64,000 bases of DNA from Aplidium turbinatum. Taxonomy: Eukaryota > Chordata > Ascidiacea > Aplousobranchia > Polyclinidae. Under the pieces are notes generated by a model, which was given only the letters and a program-made list of their open reading frames with translations, was not told where the DNA came from and did no database searches. Each line of letters begins with the position of its first letter. Position 1 is the first letter of the stretch. The stretch is from the NCBI GenBank assembly GCA_918807975.1, contig OU964918.1, positions 37,680,477 through 37,744,476 on the forward strand. The letters are read 5' to 3'. The position numbers were made by a program, and so were the translations under genes. Shown here piece by piece: positions 34,745-46,012 of this stretch.

Positions 34745-36560
34745 GGGGAAAGTCGTGAAATATGGACCACTTAAAAACATATTGCAATTACGCATAAGGT
34801 TGATGCACAAACTGAGAGTTCTTGGTCAGGTTTATTCACCACTGCTGTGAAGGTCTTTCATCACAAAAATCATATCAACACAATCACCACCAAACATACA
34901 ATCCAAATTTAAAATTATGCGCCATGGTGGTCCATATTACACACCACATGTGTAATATGGACCAACCACATGTGTAATATGGACCACCACATGTGTAATA
35001 TGGACCACAAGCATGAGTAGTTTAAACTTTAAATAAATTACACAGAGGTAAACCTAAACAATGCAAAGATATTTCTGACAAAAAATGTATTATTCTACGA
35101 GTGATATGGAATGTCATTTGCTTTTTCATTAACGTTTTCATATCAGTGACTATTAGAGCCTACCGTACCTAGTGAAGCAGGTCCAAGAACTAAGCAATGT
35201 TGATCACAAGTAAACAAGAACTAGAAAGAACACTATAACACCAGCTGTAACACATGGTCAAAATCATTTGTTTACTTTTAATTAGGAGCAATTGTCACAG
35301 TAATAATAATTGAGATCAGTAATTTCTGCACACTCTTCATGGGCCCATTTGTCACATCGTACGCATTGAATCCAATCCTCATCTGCTGTATCATCTGTTG
35401 TTTCAACCATACGTTCTGCACCATCATCGACAAAATTTTCTCTGCCACTTGTTGGTGAATTCACATCAGGTTGTTTTTTGTTGTTGCAAATGCTTGAGCC
35501 ATTCTGAAAAAATCTCGCAATTCATCCATCCTTTTTTCTGAAAAAAAAGGAAGAAACAACTTGGAGATTGCCTTCCAACAAATAATCTACAACTAGAAAT
35601 CATAACTATTCTTTACATTATATAATGTAGCCTATCTAATCCATGTAGGTTATTGAACTTACTTGACAATTGAAAAGTGTTCCAGGAAGAGCTCCATCTT
35701 TGAGTTCATCCTTCATTCGCACATGAGGAAAAATCATTCCAGGAGGGATAAAATTACCTCCAGCTTTTATGCAACAAATAATTGTAACTGTTTAGCCTCT
35801 TTCCATACTTGTAATCGACCCAACTTGATGCTTACCCTTTTGGGCCAACACTTTCGACATTTTTTGCACAACACTAATTCTTGATTCGTCCATATTGTAC
35901 ACTCTATCAGCAGAAAGTTCCTCCTTTTCAACAGTCTCTTGCAACAAGTTAAAAAATGAATCAACTTGTATCTTGTTGAACCCAGATGCTCGTGCAAGAG
36001 AGGTTGCAAAGAAATTTGTGAATGTCTCCACAAAAACCCATACAACCACTCTTTTCCAGCAAGTTCAGTTGATTTATTGAACCGTGTTTGTATCTTATTT
36101 GCATCAGCAATTTGATAGGCAAGTCGTCTCAAGCTTATGAGAGTCAAACCATAAAATCGCGACTCCATGCTCACAATATGTTGTGCTAATTGGTCCTCAA
36201 TTTCTTTTGGAAGATCACATTGTCTTCCAAGGAGCTTTTTAGACCCAGGTTCATGTTCATTAGAACCTTTAATGTACCTACTCAATGTTGCTTTAGGTAT
36301 ATCAAACTTCTTGGCAGCTTGATTAAGTCCTATAGTGCCATTATTTACAGACCGCATGGCGAGATCCAAAGCTTTAGAATCCCATTTTCCACGTATGCCC
36401 CTGGACTTGCGTAAAAAACGGGTTGTCATTTTGTACAATATTTGTTTATAGTCGAGAATAATCTTGATTAATCTATATCAATAAAGAATCAGTTAGAGTA
36501 CAACTGAAATAGCCTATCCTGCAGTTTTAGCGCTAATTTCTAGCGCTATTTTAGCCAGGA
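34745..36560 (-). mobile_element. Pogo-like transposon with degenerate transposase and PHD-like tail
   Basis: The left end TAGGGGAAAGTCGTGAAA (TA at 34743-34744) is the 3' end. A head-to-head pair TGGTCCATATTACACA/TGTGTAATATGGACCA lies at 34928-34964, plus two further direct copies to about 35010. Transposase on the minus strand runs from MTTRFLRKSRG (36426), with a psq-type helix-turn-helix (LNQAAKKFDIPKATLSRYIK) and a CENP-B-type domain. A frameshift near 36030 leads to SLARASGF and YNMDESRISVVQK of the DDE core, and an in-frame TAA near 35790 precedes NFIPPGMIFPHVRMKDELKD. A Cys/His-rich tail (CVRCDKWAHEECAE...YYCDNC, 35282-35464) resembles the PHD-like C-terminus of some pogo transposases. 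The right end is not recognised and may have been lost to the neighbouring hAT. Confidence 0.8.
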
Positions 36561-36599
36561 TCTCACAAAACGGAAGTGTTTCGCCTTACCAAGTTTAGG

Positions 36600-37301
36600 C
36601 TAACAATAGCTGTAAATAAAAAGCAGGTGTTATGTTTTAAGACTGTAGCTGAAATTAGCTGCTTAGCTTATTAGTTATTTCCTTGTAGAAACACAAGCCT
36701 TTCAAAATGTTTGTCTGACAATCTGCTGCGTTTGGGACGCATAATTTTCTTGGCAAGTGAAAACATGCGTTCTACAGCACCGCTGGATGGTATTGGTGTG
36801 TTGCATTTCAAAAACAAGTCTTTGAAGACGTTTCCTCGGAAAGGTATCACTGTTCCAAGCGTGCTGTGATGGTGTAGCATACATAAATTTTTTAACGAGG
36901 TCCAGCTGCACCAACAAGAGGCTCCCGAGCTATAGGTTCCCGGCCTCTGGGATAGACCAGCAACTGCTGGCATAGACAAAGGTTCTTTATTGTTAGTGCG
37001 CCATTCTTGTGTATTCAACTTCTTACGAGTTTGGTTTTTGAGACTGTTTCGAGCTGTGAAAGACCATTTTGTCTTTTCTCGACTCAGATTAGCCCAGGAA
37101 ACGATAAACATACTTAAAACTGCATAATTGGATAGACGAAGAGCTGCTACAGAAAAAGATTGTTCATTGCTATCAGTCTGAAAGTTAAAACGGCAACAAA
37201 ATTTAACTCTTATTGTGAAACAAGATTTTTCATAAAACTAAAAATGACGCATAGCGCGTGATGCTTAAAATTGGCAAAATTGTTGACTTTCGTCAACACT
37301 G
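36600..37301 (-). mobile_element. hAT fragment within the BEL fossil
   Basis: Minus-strand 36671-36850 reads KDLFLKCNTPIPSSGAVERM and MRPKRSRLSDKHFERLVFL, the hAT C-terminal domain. The right terminus is probably CAGTGTTGACGAAAGTCAAC (minus strand, from 37301). The left terminus is not found, so its start is approximate. Confidence 0.65.
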
Positions 37302-37635
37302 GTCAAAGGTGGGGACAAATGTTGCGCAGAAAAGTGATGACGTAGCACTGAATATGTCCACAAGCATGCGATGTGGTACAGGTGGTTGGGACAGTTGACC
37401 CTTTGGCCACCACAGGAACTGAAGAGCTCTGCAGTCTTCTTCTTTTACTTTGACACGATGAAACATGGCTTCAACATCTGCCACAGTCGCAATTTGTTTC
37501 ATTCGAAAACGGTTGAGAACTCCGACCAGACTTTTCACAAGATCTGGTCCTTGTAGCAATGCATCATTAAAGATTGACCATTGTGTGTGGCGGCACAATT
37601 AAATACTCCTCAAAAACTTTGTTTGGCTTGTGGAT

Positions 37636-40600
37636 TAGGGTGTTGCAAATTTTACAACCTATGTTGAAAATATGATTTTCTGACCGGAAATGGCGTGAAA
37701 CGACACCAAACAATTTTTTTTCGAAAAATTTTAAGGTTTAGGTGTCCCACGCTCACCCCGAAAATTTTGCATTTTTCCGCAAATGAACCTATTTTCAAAT
37801 GCATGCAATTTCTACATTTTACATCATAACCACACCATGTTGGGTATCATTTTGATCAGAATTTTATGGAGAACATCACTAAACTATCAAAAGTTAATTT
37901 TCTGTAAGAATGTAAAAATTGAAAATTTGGCCTGGCGTAATATTTTGACAAAAATCCATTCGAAAAAGTTGAAAAAATTGGAAACTTAGACACAAAATGT
38001 TTTGAAACATAGGGTATACACAATACTACAATAGTCTTATCAGTTAAATGCCAAACAGTGTTAAAACTAATTTGGGCTTGTCAATCATCCTTGAAAATCA
38101 CCATCTCATCCGAAACTTTGAAGCTATCCAACTCTTGTATCATGGGCCAATCTAATTGATGTTTGCTGGTACACCTTCTCTTTTTCTTTGAAGTGTCAAA
38201 ACTGTGTGATATCCGAACACATTGATGTGACATAAGCTCGTATTTTGTCATCAGTTTCTTTTATTTTGTCGTGTCTGACATTGCATCGTTACTGTCTTTA
38301 ACCTTTCGGTTATTCAAACATTTGGTGATGTTGCCAATCAGCCTCTCATTCGCCATCTGGTTGTTTTTGAAGGACACCCAATCATTAGGCTGGCCTAGTG
38401 ACAAACAAGAAGAGCACTGGCTTGTGACATCGAAAAAGGCAGCCAGGGGACGGTTGCTTCATAGTAAGTGCTTGATGTCGATAGATGTAGTTGAGATCTT
38501 TGCTACATCTGCAGCTTTTACCAGAGGATGACATGAAAAACACGATAGGGCGACATTTTTTGGAGATAGCCATGTCATGCCGTGTTTTAAAAAGCATGGA
38601 TTTGCATGCTTAACTACATCAGGTTTTGACGACTTCATTAAATCGCGATTTAGTACAACCAAAGCAGGTCTTTCCACTGCACTTGGTCTGGCATAAATTG
38701 AAAAGAACATTGGAACATACACATCGAGTACAAACTGACAAATACATTCAAGTGCTCTTTTCTGATGATTTGTTAATTTAAACAAATTGAAATTTATGAT
38801 CTTTAAATAACCACTAGCTTTCGTTAGCCATCTGGCATGGCGAAGCTTTTCTTGCTTACGAAACAGATACTTTTTCAGTAGCTCAGAAATATTAATAAAA
38901 GTGAAGCAGGCAAGTGCCAAAAGGCAAGCCTGGTCGTTTCTCATGGACTTGGTGTTGCTGCCAGAAAGATCCTGAATTAAAGGCTCCAAGCATTCCCTCA
39001 TCACTTTTTGTGACAAAGCACTAGGCTTGATGTTTGGTGGATGGAGATTAGATTCAGTCAAATCTTCTTTCTTGATCTCTGGTATAAGATTAAACACTGA
39101 ATCTTTGACAAGTTTGTCAGGGGCTTTGGTGTCTCCATCAAACTCATTAATAATACCATCCAAATATAACTCTATGCTATGGTACAAGCATTCAAGAACA
39201 ATTACATCATGACCATACATGTGGTTGATAAACTTATCTTTGAACATATATACCCTTAGTACGACCAGTGTTGACAGCCATTGTGTCAGTCATGATGCTG
39301 ATTACATTTCGAAATAGATCCGGCTGTATCAGCTCCTTTAATGCTATATAGCAAGTTTCCCCAGTAATGCTCACATCTTTTCGGAAAGTTTTCAGAGCGA
39401 CAAAGAATTCACCTTCATGAAAATGTGATAGAGCAGCTAATCTTTCCCTTTGAAAAATTGTCTTACCATCAAAGCATAGCTGATGAAATGACGAATTTCT
39501 CAGTAGAATCTCTTTATCTTTGAGTAAAGTCTTGTAAGAGATCTGCGATAAAAAGTGGTATGGTGCCTCTTAGCATCAGGAGCATTTAGTTGTTCTGCTC
39601 CACAATCCAACAAAGACTGAGGTAGGAGATATGATGAAAGTTTTTTACAGTTTAAAACGCAGGCCTTGTTTGAAATTATATCCTGCTTTGGTAATGACCC
39701 ATGAAATTCATCTTCTGAGGTGGTATCAGTTACATCCGACTGAACAGTGTGAACACTGCTGTCAGTGCTGTAGCCATCTGTTGTAATGCTGGAATCAAAC
39801 TCCATAAACTGTTCAGATAAGTTTGGCCGAGAAGAGGAAGGTTCAGATGAGGCAGGTTCAGATGAGGCAGGTTCCAGTCGTGGCCGTTTTCTAGCAGTCT
39901 GTAAGTTCCGCTCTGACAGTTGCATCAACACATCCAATTATCATTTTTCTTGGACTTCTCTGATCCAGCAGAAACGTCAGGTCTCTTTCAGGTATGCGCA
40001 TGGGGAAAGAATGAAAGCAGGTCACCTTCCCTTTGTGTACCGGTACGGCATCACTTAAATTGAAAGTACACTTGCAGGGCGATATGTCAAATAATTTTGC
40101 TATATTTTCTTTAAATTCTTCCATCTTTTTTTAGATATGCAGGTTATTGCAATCGGCTTTTAGGTTGTGACTGAATAGATTGGAGTTTATTCAGTTGCTC
40201 ATTGACCATCTGGACGATTCTTTTGTCAGTCATGTAAGGCAATGAAGCTTTTTCCCATAAAATTTTGATAAATGGAACAAGCTTGTTGTTGATTTCATTG
40301 GTGGAAGGCGAAGCGTTGTTATTAGCTTCCACTTAGTGAAGTTGGCGAATAAAGTAAAAAGCCCTGATAATATCTCCATTTGTGGGCAGAACATTATGTG
40401 GCAATTTGGAAGGATCTCCAATACTAGCCTATCATGGATATTGTTACTATATCGAGTAGATACAGCCATTGTAATATTATTTCAGTAACTTTATCAAAGA
40501 AACACAAACCTTCAAAAAGAATACAAGTTTAAGGCTGGCTATTAAGCTATGGAGTGTGAAATACGGAAACAATTCATAAAAAATAACAAAAAAAGAAAAT

Positions 40601-40898
40601 TTTTAGTTTTTGTTTTCACAAGAAATGTAAAATCTGTATTGCAATGCATTCTCATGAAAATCCTGATCAAAATGATACCCAACATGATGGGATTATCATG
40701 TAAAACATAGATCTTACATGCACTTAAAGATATCTTTATTTGCGGCAAAATGCAAAATTTTTGGGGTGAGCGTGGGACACCTAAAACATAAAATTTTTTA
40801 AAAATATTTTCTTCTGGTGTCGTTTCACGCCATTTCCGGTCAGAAAATCATACTTCCAATAAGAGATTCAAAAATTTTTTGAAAAATGCAACACCCTA
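37636..40898 (-). mobile_element. 3.26-kb DNA transposon, long inverted repeats, family unassigned
   Basis: Exact 8-bp target duplication TTGTGGAT at 37628-37635 and 40899-40906. Ends TAGGGTGTTGCA/TGCAACACCCTA are perfect, followed by imperfect inverted repeats of about 250 bp (ctgaccggaaatggcgtgaa, gtgtcccacgctcacccc, gatacccaacatg). Minus-strand frames at 40332-40144, 40124-39891, 39937-39500 and 39247-38459 form a broken, possibly intron-containing gene. Its longest part (262 residues) has HDVIVLECLYHSIELYLDG, RHARWLTKASGYLKI and ALSCFSCHPLVKA. I do not recognise a DDE core. An 8-bp duplication fits hAT or P elements but the protein looks like neither. It lies in the BEL reverse transcriptase. 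Confidence 0.85.
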
Positions 40899-41039
40899 TT
40901 GTGGATATTATGCACTGGGAAGTGTGGTAGATACCACATAGTGTCGTTAGAGTGTTTTTCATTGTATGGCAACGCCTCTGCATAGCCTTTATTGATGTAT
41001 TCTACTCGTACATTTCCGTCATTGTCGAAGGCGGGTGCC

Positions 41040-44000
41040 ACAGAATCGTTAGAACTAGTACATTGATGTTCAGGCATTGAAGCGGGTATGCGCTTACGTA
41101 TAAACCTGCGATTACGCAATAACAGTCGATCACTCACAGTTTTTACAATGTATTTACGAAATTGGTTAATCTCAACTATAACACCATAAACATTGAACTT
41201 TTTGTTGTAAACTGCAACGTGGCTGCTCACTTGTATTCCTGGTAGCGGTACAGCGTGCTGATCATACCTCCTTTGGGTCTCCCCCAAGGACATAGAGCGT
41301 CGGAGGGCGGAGGCTTTCATTTTCTTTTGCCATTCCGGGGCAAATGCCTCATAATGAACCGGCAAGGTGTCCTGTACGAGTGGACATATACCTTTTGGGA
41401 AGAGGACAAACCATCTTTCCTACATGGAGTGTTTCGATACTGGAGGAGCGCTCTTGCCAGTTTGTCGTCGTCAAGGGCAAATCGCTCAGTCGATCGTCTG
41501 ATCAAATTCTTCATTGACTTCAGAGTGGCCTCAGCTTTACCATTAGACTGGGGGTACGACGGTGAGGACACTCTGTGCTCCACCCCCCACTCCCTCAAAA
41601 AGGCTTCTACTTTGTGGGATACAAACTGGGGCCCCCCATCTGACCACAATACATCAGGCACAGCAGTAGCTACGAGCAAAATAGCTGCGCAAAGCTGAAA
41701 TTACAGCACTAGCAGTAGTATCGCTGTCACGATTTTTTTCTATCTCTTACCAGGAAAAAGACTTGGAAAGATTCAATGACGTAGTTTAATGGGTCAAACC
41801 GAAAAGCAGTCAATTAAATGTCGAATAATTCTACTACTTGTATTCAATTACTTCAAGTCTCAATCACCAATAATTTCTGCATCAACTACCAATCCACAAC
41901 TCATAGCACAACTCTCATAATCAACTCATAATAATCCCTTACGCAAATTACACCACTATTTATAAAGGGTTTGTTCGGTCTAGTAACTTCGAGAAGGTTA
42001 CATAGTGTTGCATAACACGAACTCATCGTCGGTCACGTAGCATTGAGCGGCATAAACAAGCAAGTTTAAAGAAGTCTAAAGAATGTCACGTAGGAGTAGA
42101 GGACTGTTACATAATACAGATTTCGTAATCAGAGGTCCATTCGTAAACAACCTTGTGACATCATGACAAACGATATTGGCAATTGTGAAAACAACAGAAC
42201 GTTCCAGATACAGAATGATTTAGAATTACGTTGCAGAACAACGACTTCACAATTAGAGGTTACTACTGGTCATTGACCGATAATAACATACCGCTCAAGA
42301 ATTTTATAATGAAAACAGCACATTCTGTCAAGACGCAAAGCAGCCCGACGCGAGGCCTTGCACATTGATTGTGACAATCACGACGCATCAATTGAATTGA
42401 TGGCCAGTTAGTATAGCAGTCAACCATAATTAAAAAATTTTGGCCATTCACATATGCAAAATCAATAGCTAGCTGTTGAGATGGGCGATCAGCTGGTGTG
42501 CGTACAATCATAGGTTCTTTACCCAACGAAGGCAATTCATCTTGACAGATTTTACATGCAGTGATTACTTTTTCATTGTCCTGATCAATACCAGGCCAGT
42601 ACATAGCTAAACGAGCTCGTTCGGGTTCTCACAATACCCTGGTGTGAGTCGTGCAATTTGCGCAGAACAGTAGACCTATTCTGCATTTTATGTGGTATGA
42701 ACAATCTACATCCATATAAAATCAAATCGTCAACAATGGTAAGATCATCTCTAGCACGCCAAAATTCACTTAAGCATTTAGGGAGTTGATTTTTCTACTC
42801 AGGAAAACCTTTTATGATCACTTTTTTTAACTTCTGATAAACAGTATCATTCGAAGCGGGCTCTAAAACTTCAGCGAGTCTCATATTTAATTCCATCTGC
42901 TCTGCTTGAGCAGCAATGGCAAAAATAGACATAGGAGATTCATCAGCCATTTCCGCTTTCCGATGTGGGGTAACGTGACAGGGCGTCTGGGCCAGCATAA
43001 GGTACCCTTAACCCACTTCTCAAAAATTTGGCGGCTCTCAAAAATTTGTACCTCCAAAATGGGGTAATAAAAACGGTCAACAACTGACTATTGTTGTCGA
43101 AAGGACACTGATGATAGCCTTTAAGGGCGTCAAACATGGTAAAATAGTGACAATGTTCATTGTTAATATCAGCAATGGCTTCCGCCGGTGAACATGAGCT
43201 ATAAAACTCGCGCGACACATGCTTGTTCTATTTTGAAAAATCTACTCAAAGTCTGACATTGTCCGAATCTTCTTTTGATGTGACCACAATTGGCGCGCAC
43301 CATTCGGTGGGTTCTGTGACAGGCTCAATTATGCCTTGCGTTTCAAGTAGGGATAGTTTTTCCCGTAATTTATCGCGATAAGCGTAGGCTACGGCAGAAA
43401 ACGCGGTGTGGTAACACAAAACGGTTTTGCATCGTCTTTCGGTTTAATGCAGAATTGCTCTCCTTCCATTGTTCGATTTTGTCCATCGAAAACTTTTGGA
43501 AACTCCTTGATAAGGTCATTTTCAGTCACTCTTGTGAGACCGGTGTAAGTTTGACAGATACTTTGGATCTGTGTTGGGTAGTCCTTTGGCAATATTCATA
43601 GATCCTTCGCCAACTTCCACAAGAGGAGGAGTCCTCGAATGGATGGAAATATGTAGTTTGTTTCTTCCATTGTCATTTCACCAAGGGTGTTCCATCTACT
43701 GATGAAGCTGCTTTGAGGGATGGCTTGAGGAGATTCTCGACATCTTCTCCTAACAATGGTAGAATGGAAACATCTGCCACCGTCACGTCTGCACCAGAAT
43801 TTGGTAGTGCGTCAATTGTGCTGGATCTGTTAAGACCAGTGACATGAACCGTAACGGTAGGAGCTTTGTTACTCATCTTACAAATGGAAGACTGTTCGCA
43901 TCCTATTTTCAACAGTGAACCGACTGCTGTAGAGATCTGCCCAAGCCTGTGAGCAGGTGGAGTAGTATGAGGCGGGCGGCGTTCAGTGCCACTGCTTCTA

Positions 44001-44390
44001 CTGTACAATGGGACGCAAAATGATCCAGTTGTCCACATTTATGACATGTTTTACCTTTGGCGGTACAGTTTTTTTCCGTTTCATTGACGGTTTCTTCAAC
44101 ATGTTAACTGTTAAGTCAAAGCTTGAATAATGCTTTTGACGTCTTGGTTCTTATCGTCTGGTAAGCCTAGGTTACTGACGATTAACGCTGTTTCTCTTAA
44201 GAAAGCCAGTCTCAAGACATTGTAGCCTACTGGTTAGCGCCATTTTCTTTCGTTAGTTCTGAAACTAAAGAGTAGGCATTCCATTCTTCTACCTAAGCTG
44301 CAAATGCATTTCCTCGATCTATATCAAGATCTTCTTCGGAATGTCACTTCTTCTAAAAGTGAAAGGCATACTTCTGGTTGGGATACTTAC
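41040..44390 (-). mobile_element. Gypsy (Ty3-like) LTR retroelement fossil, broken
   Basis: Minus-strand parts from high to low coordinates are a gag zinc knuckle (CHKCGQLDHFASHC, about 44030), an aspartic-protease-like region, reverse transcriptase pieces (about 43590-42960), the integrase zinc-binding region (CKICQDELPS, about 42550), the integrase core (VPDVLWSDGGPQF, about 41650) and the post-integrase region (about 41300-41090). No LTR pair is recognised. The copy is old and dead, with many breaks (at least six) and a later insertion in integrase. It abuts the BEL fossil at the low end. Confidence 0.85.
41732..42377. mobile_element. 646-bp insertion in the Gypsy integrase, possibly a solo LTR
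   Basis: Integrase similarity stops and resumes at the two sides of this segment, which is flanked by the 5-bp direct repeat TCACG (41727-41731, 42378-42382). It is non-coding and contains TATAAA-like words on both strands. The 5-bp duplication and size would suit a solo LTR, but the termini are not clean TG...CA. Confidence 0.4.
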
Positions 44391-44438
44391 TTACGGTTGG
44401 GAATCACTGCTGTATACTGTTAGTAATTAGTGATATTT

Positions 44439-46012
44439 ACCTTCAAACTGTTGTCTTTTCTGTGAAGAGGAGCTGAGAAAATGTGCAGGAAGTGCTCTGG
44501 TACTTGGGGAAGGAGATACGAAGCTTGTACTAGAGAACCTGGAGCTACTGAAAACTGGTTCATCGTCAAAGTCTACATCGATGGAATCCAAACGGCGTCG
44601 CTTCCTTGCCGGTGTTGATCTTTGCTGGCTTTCGTGCTCGTTTTTTGACGACGTTTGTTGAGAATGTTCTGCATGATGGTGAATATGTGGAGCGTTTGCC
44701 AGCCCGACTTTCTTCAATTTTGGATGCCGTGATGTGTCTGCAATATGAAACTTGCTTGTATACACAATGGCACTATACAAATTTGCATTGTAACTGCAAT
44801 CACACAAGACACAACTACTAACCTTGAGACTTGGGCGGTTTCGCTTTTATTGGACTATCCACTCCAGAACCATTCTCTTCAAATTGAAACCTTAACGGTT
44901 TTGATGCTTTTCTGTGCAAATAATAATACAATAAGCACACTTTTGTAAATGACTAGTCCAAGAGGCAGTTCCATGGTAATACTACAAACATTTGTTAGTC
45001 CGCCTGGCAGTGTAGGAAAAAGTGGGCGGCAAATTGGCCTCACTGCGAGAAAAAAACTCTGACAATAAAAAATATTTTAAATAATTTTTTTTTTCGGTTT
45101 TAGCCTTACCAAGTCACATACAAAAATTCATGCGATGGTTCAGTGGTAGAAACCCACGGTGCACCGTCGATTGGTCGACAGACATTTGGTCGACAGGACA
45201 ATTGGTCGACAGGACAATTGGTCGACAAGACAGTTGGTCGACAGGACGTTAGGTCGACGACGATTCATTTTAGGGTTAGAGTTAGGGTTAAGGTTAGTTA
45301 ACTAACCCTAAAATGAATCGTTCTGTCGACGTAACGTCCTGTCGACCAACTGTCTTGTCGACCAATTGTCCTGTCAACCAACTGACCGGGTACCAAACCA
45401 ACAACCCATCTGGCTGTCGCTTCTACACTTCAAAGCATAATAAATAAACTTTAGTAAATCTCAGCTAGCAACCAGGAACAAAACAAATTAATTATTATCA
45501 TGAGAGTTAAATTGGGAATAAGTTACAGTATACACCACAGATGCAACCTTTTTCTAAATTTGGCCCCTAGGCTATGCATTAATTTTATGCTTCGAGGCTT
45601 TCCGTTAATGTCTTCTTCCTCATCGTCCGTTCTAGGGAAGAAGTTTCAAGAGCTCGACGCATTTTTCTTTGTACCTCTTCATATTTTGCTGCAATTGAAC
45701 ATTAGATACATTACAAATAGATATAGTGTAAATGAAGGACAGGATTCTCAAACTATTAAAAAGCATTTTCATTATTCAAGCAGCTATTCAACTCACAACA
45801 ATCCCCATTTTTAAGGCATCGAACTGTATAAAGTGTCCAACAATTCCGATCAATTTCGATTTTCTTTTTCATTCCCATTGCAATGTCGTTAACGCTAAAA
45901 TGTTTAAGCCAATACGCGGCAGTTGAATATTCCATCCAATTGGTGGGAATACCTTCAACAGATCCACAATCTTCAAACACGACAATTTTCCACATATTTA
46001 TGATACTTTGTA
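44439..46012 (-). pseudogene. EnSpm accessory gene (ORF2), exons without an end
   Basis: Three probable minus-strand exons are seen. The first (about 46012-45790) reads MWKIVVFEDCGSVEGIPTNW and MEYSTAAYWL, a small domain typical of the second gene of animal EnSpm elements. The second (about 45691-45610), after a TTGCAG acceptor, reads KYEEVQRKMRRALETS. The third (about 44735-44439), after ATATTGCAG, is Ser/Arg-rich with a PARKRRRLDS nuclear-signal-like stretch and ends at a GT donor (TTTGAAG|gtaaat). The following exon is absent, apparently lost at the junction with the Gypsy fossil. Its role in transposition is unknown. Confidence 0.6.
45155..45402. repeat. Foldback MITE with TTGGTCGACAGGACAA units and telomere-like centre
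   Basis: The arms, about 45163-45285 and 45299-45400, are inverted copies made of 3-5 units of TTGGTCGACAGGACAA. The centre is TTAGGGTTAGAGTTAGGG and similar words meeting their complement (gttagttaactaaccc). It lies in an intron of the EnSpm ORF2. Confidence 0.8.

Larger units (their letters stand above)
33415..41040 (-). mobile_element. BEL/Pao retroelement fossil, broken and multiply interrupted
   Basis: Pieces on the minus strand from high to low coordinates are reverse transcriptase (about 41040-40900 and 37600-37315), the region after the RT/RNase H (about 34600-33840) and integrase (about 33614-33415). Recognisable motifs include NDALLQGPDLVKSLVGVLNR, RVFGVHWGVKEDN and VENIVNSRPLSTDQL. 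No LTR pair is recognised. The copy is old and clearly dead, with many breaks (more than five) and three later DNA-transposon insertions: 37636-40898, about 36600-37301 and 34745 to about 36560. At the high end it abuts a Gypsy fossil. Confidence 0.8.

Noticed and set aside
34922-35010. CRISPR-like array of spaced repeats
   Set aside because: The repeats are pogo-element sites with irregular spacing in an animal genome.
40868-41365. 165-codon ORF as a host gene
   Set aside because: It lies over the border of two retroelement fossils and is not one protein.
45278-45315. Interstitial telomere array
   Set aside because: Only a few imperfect TTAGGG-like units, at the centre of a foldback element.
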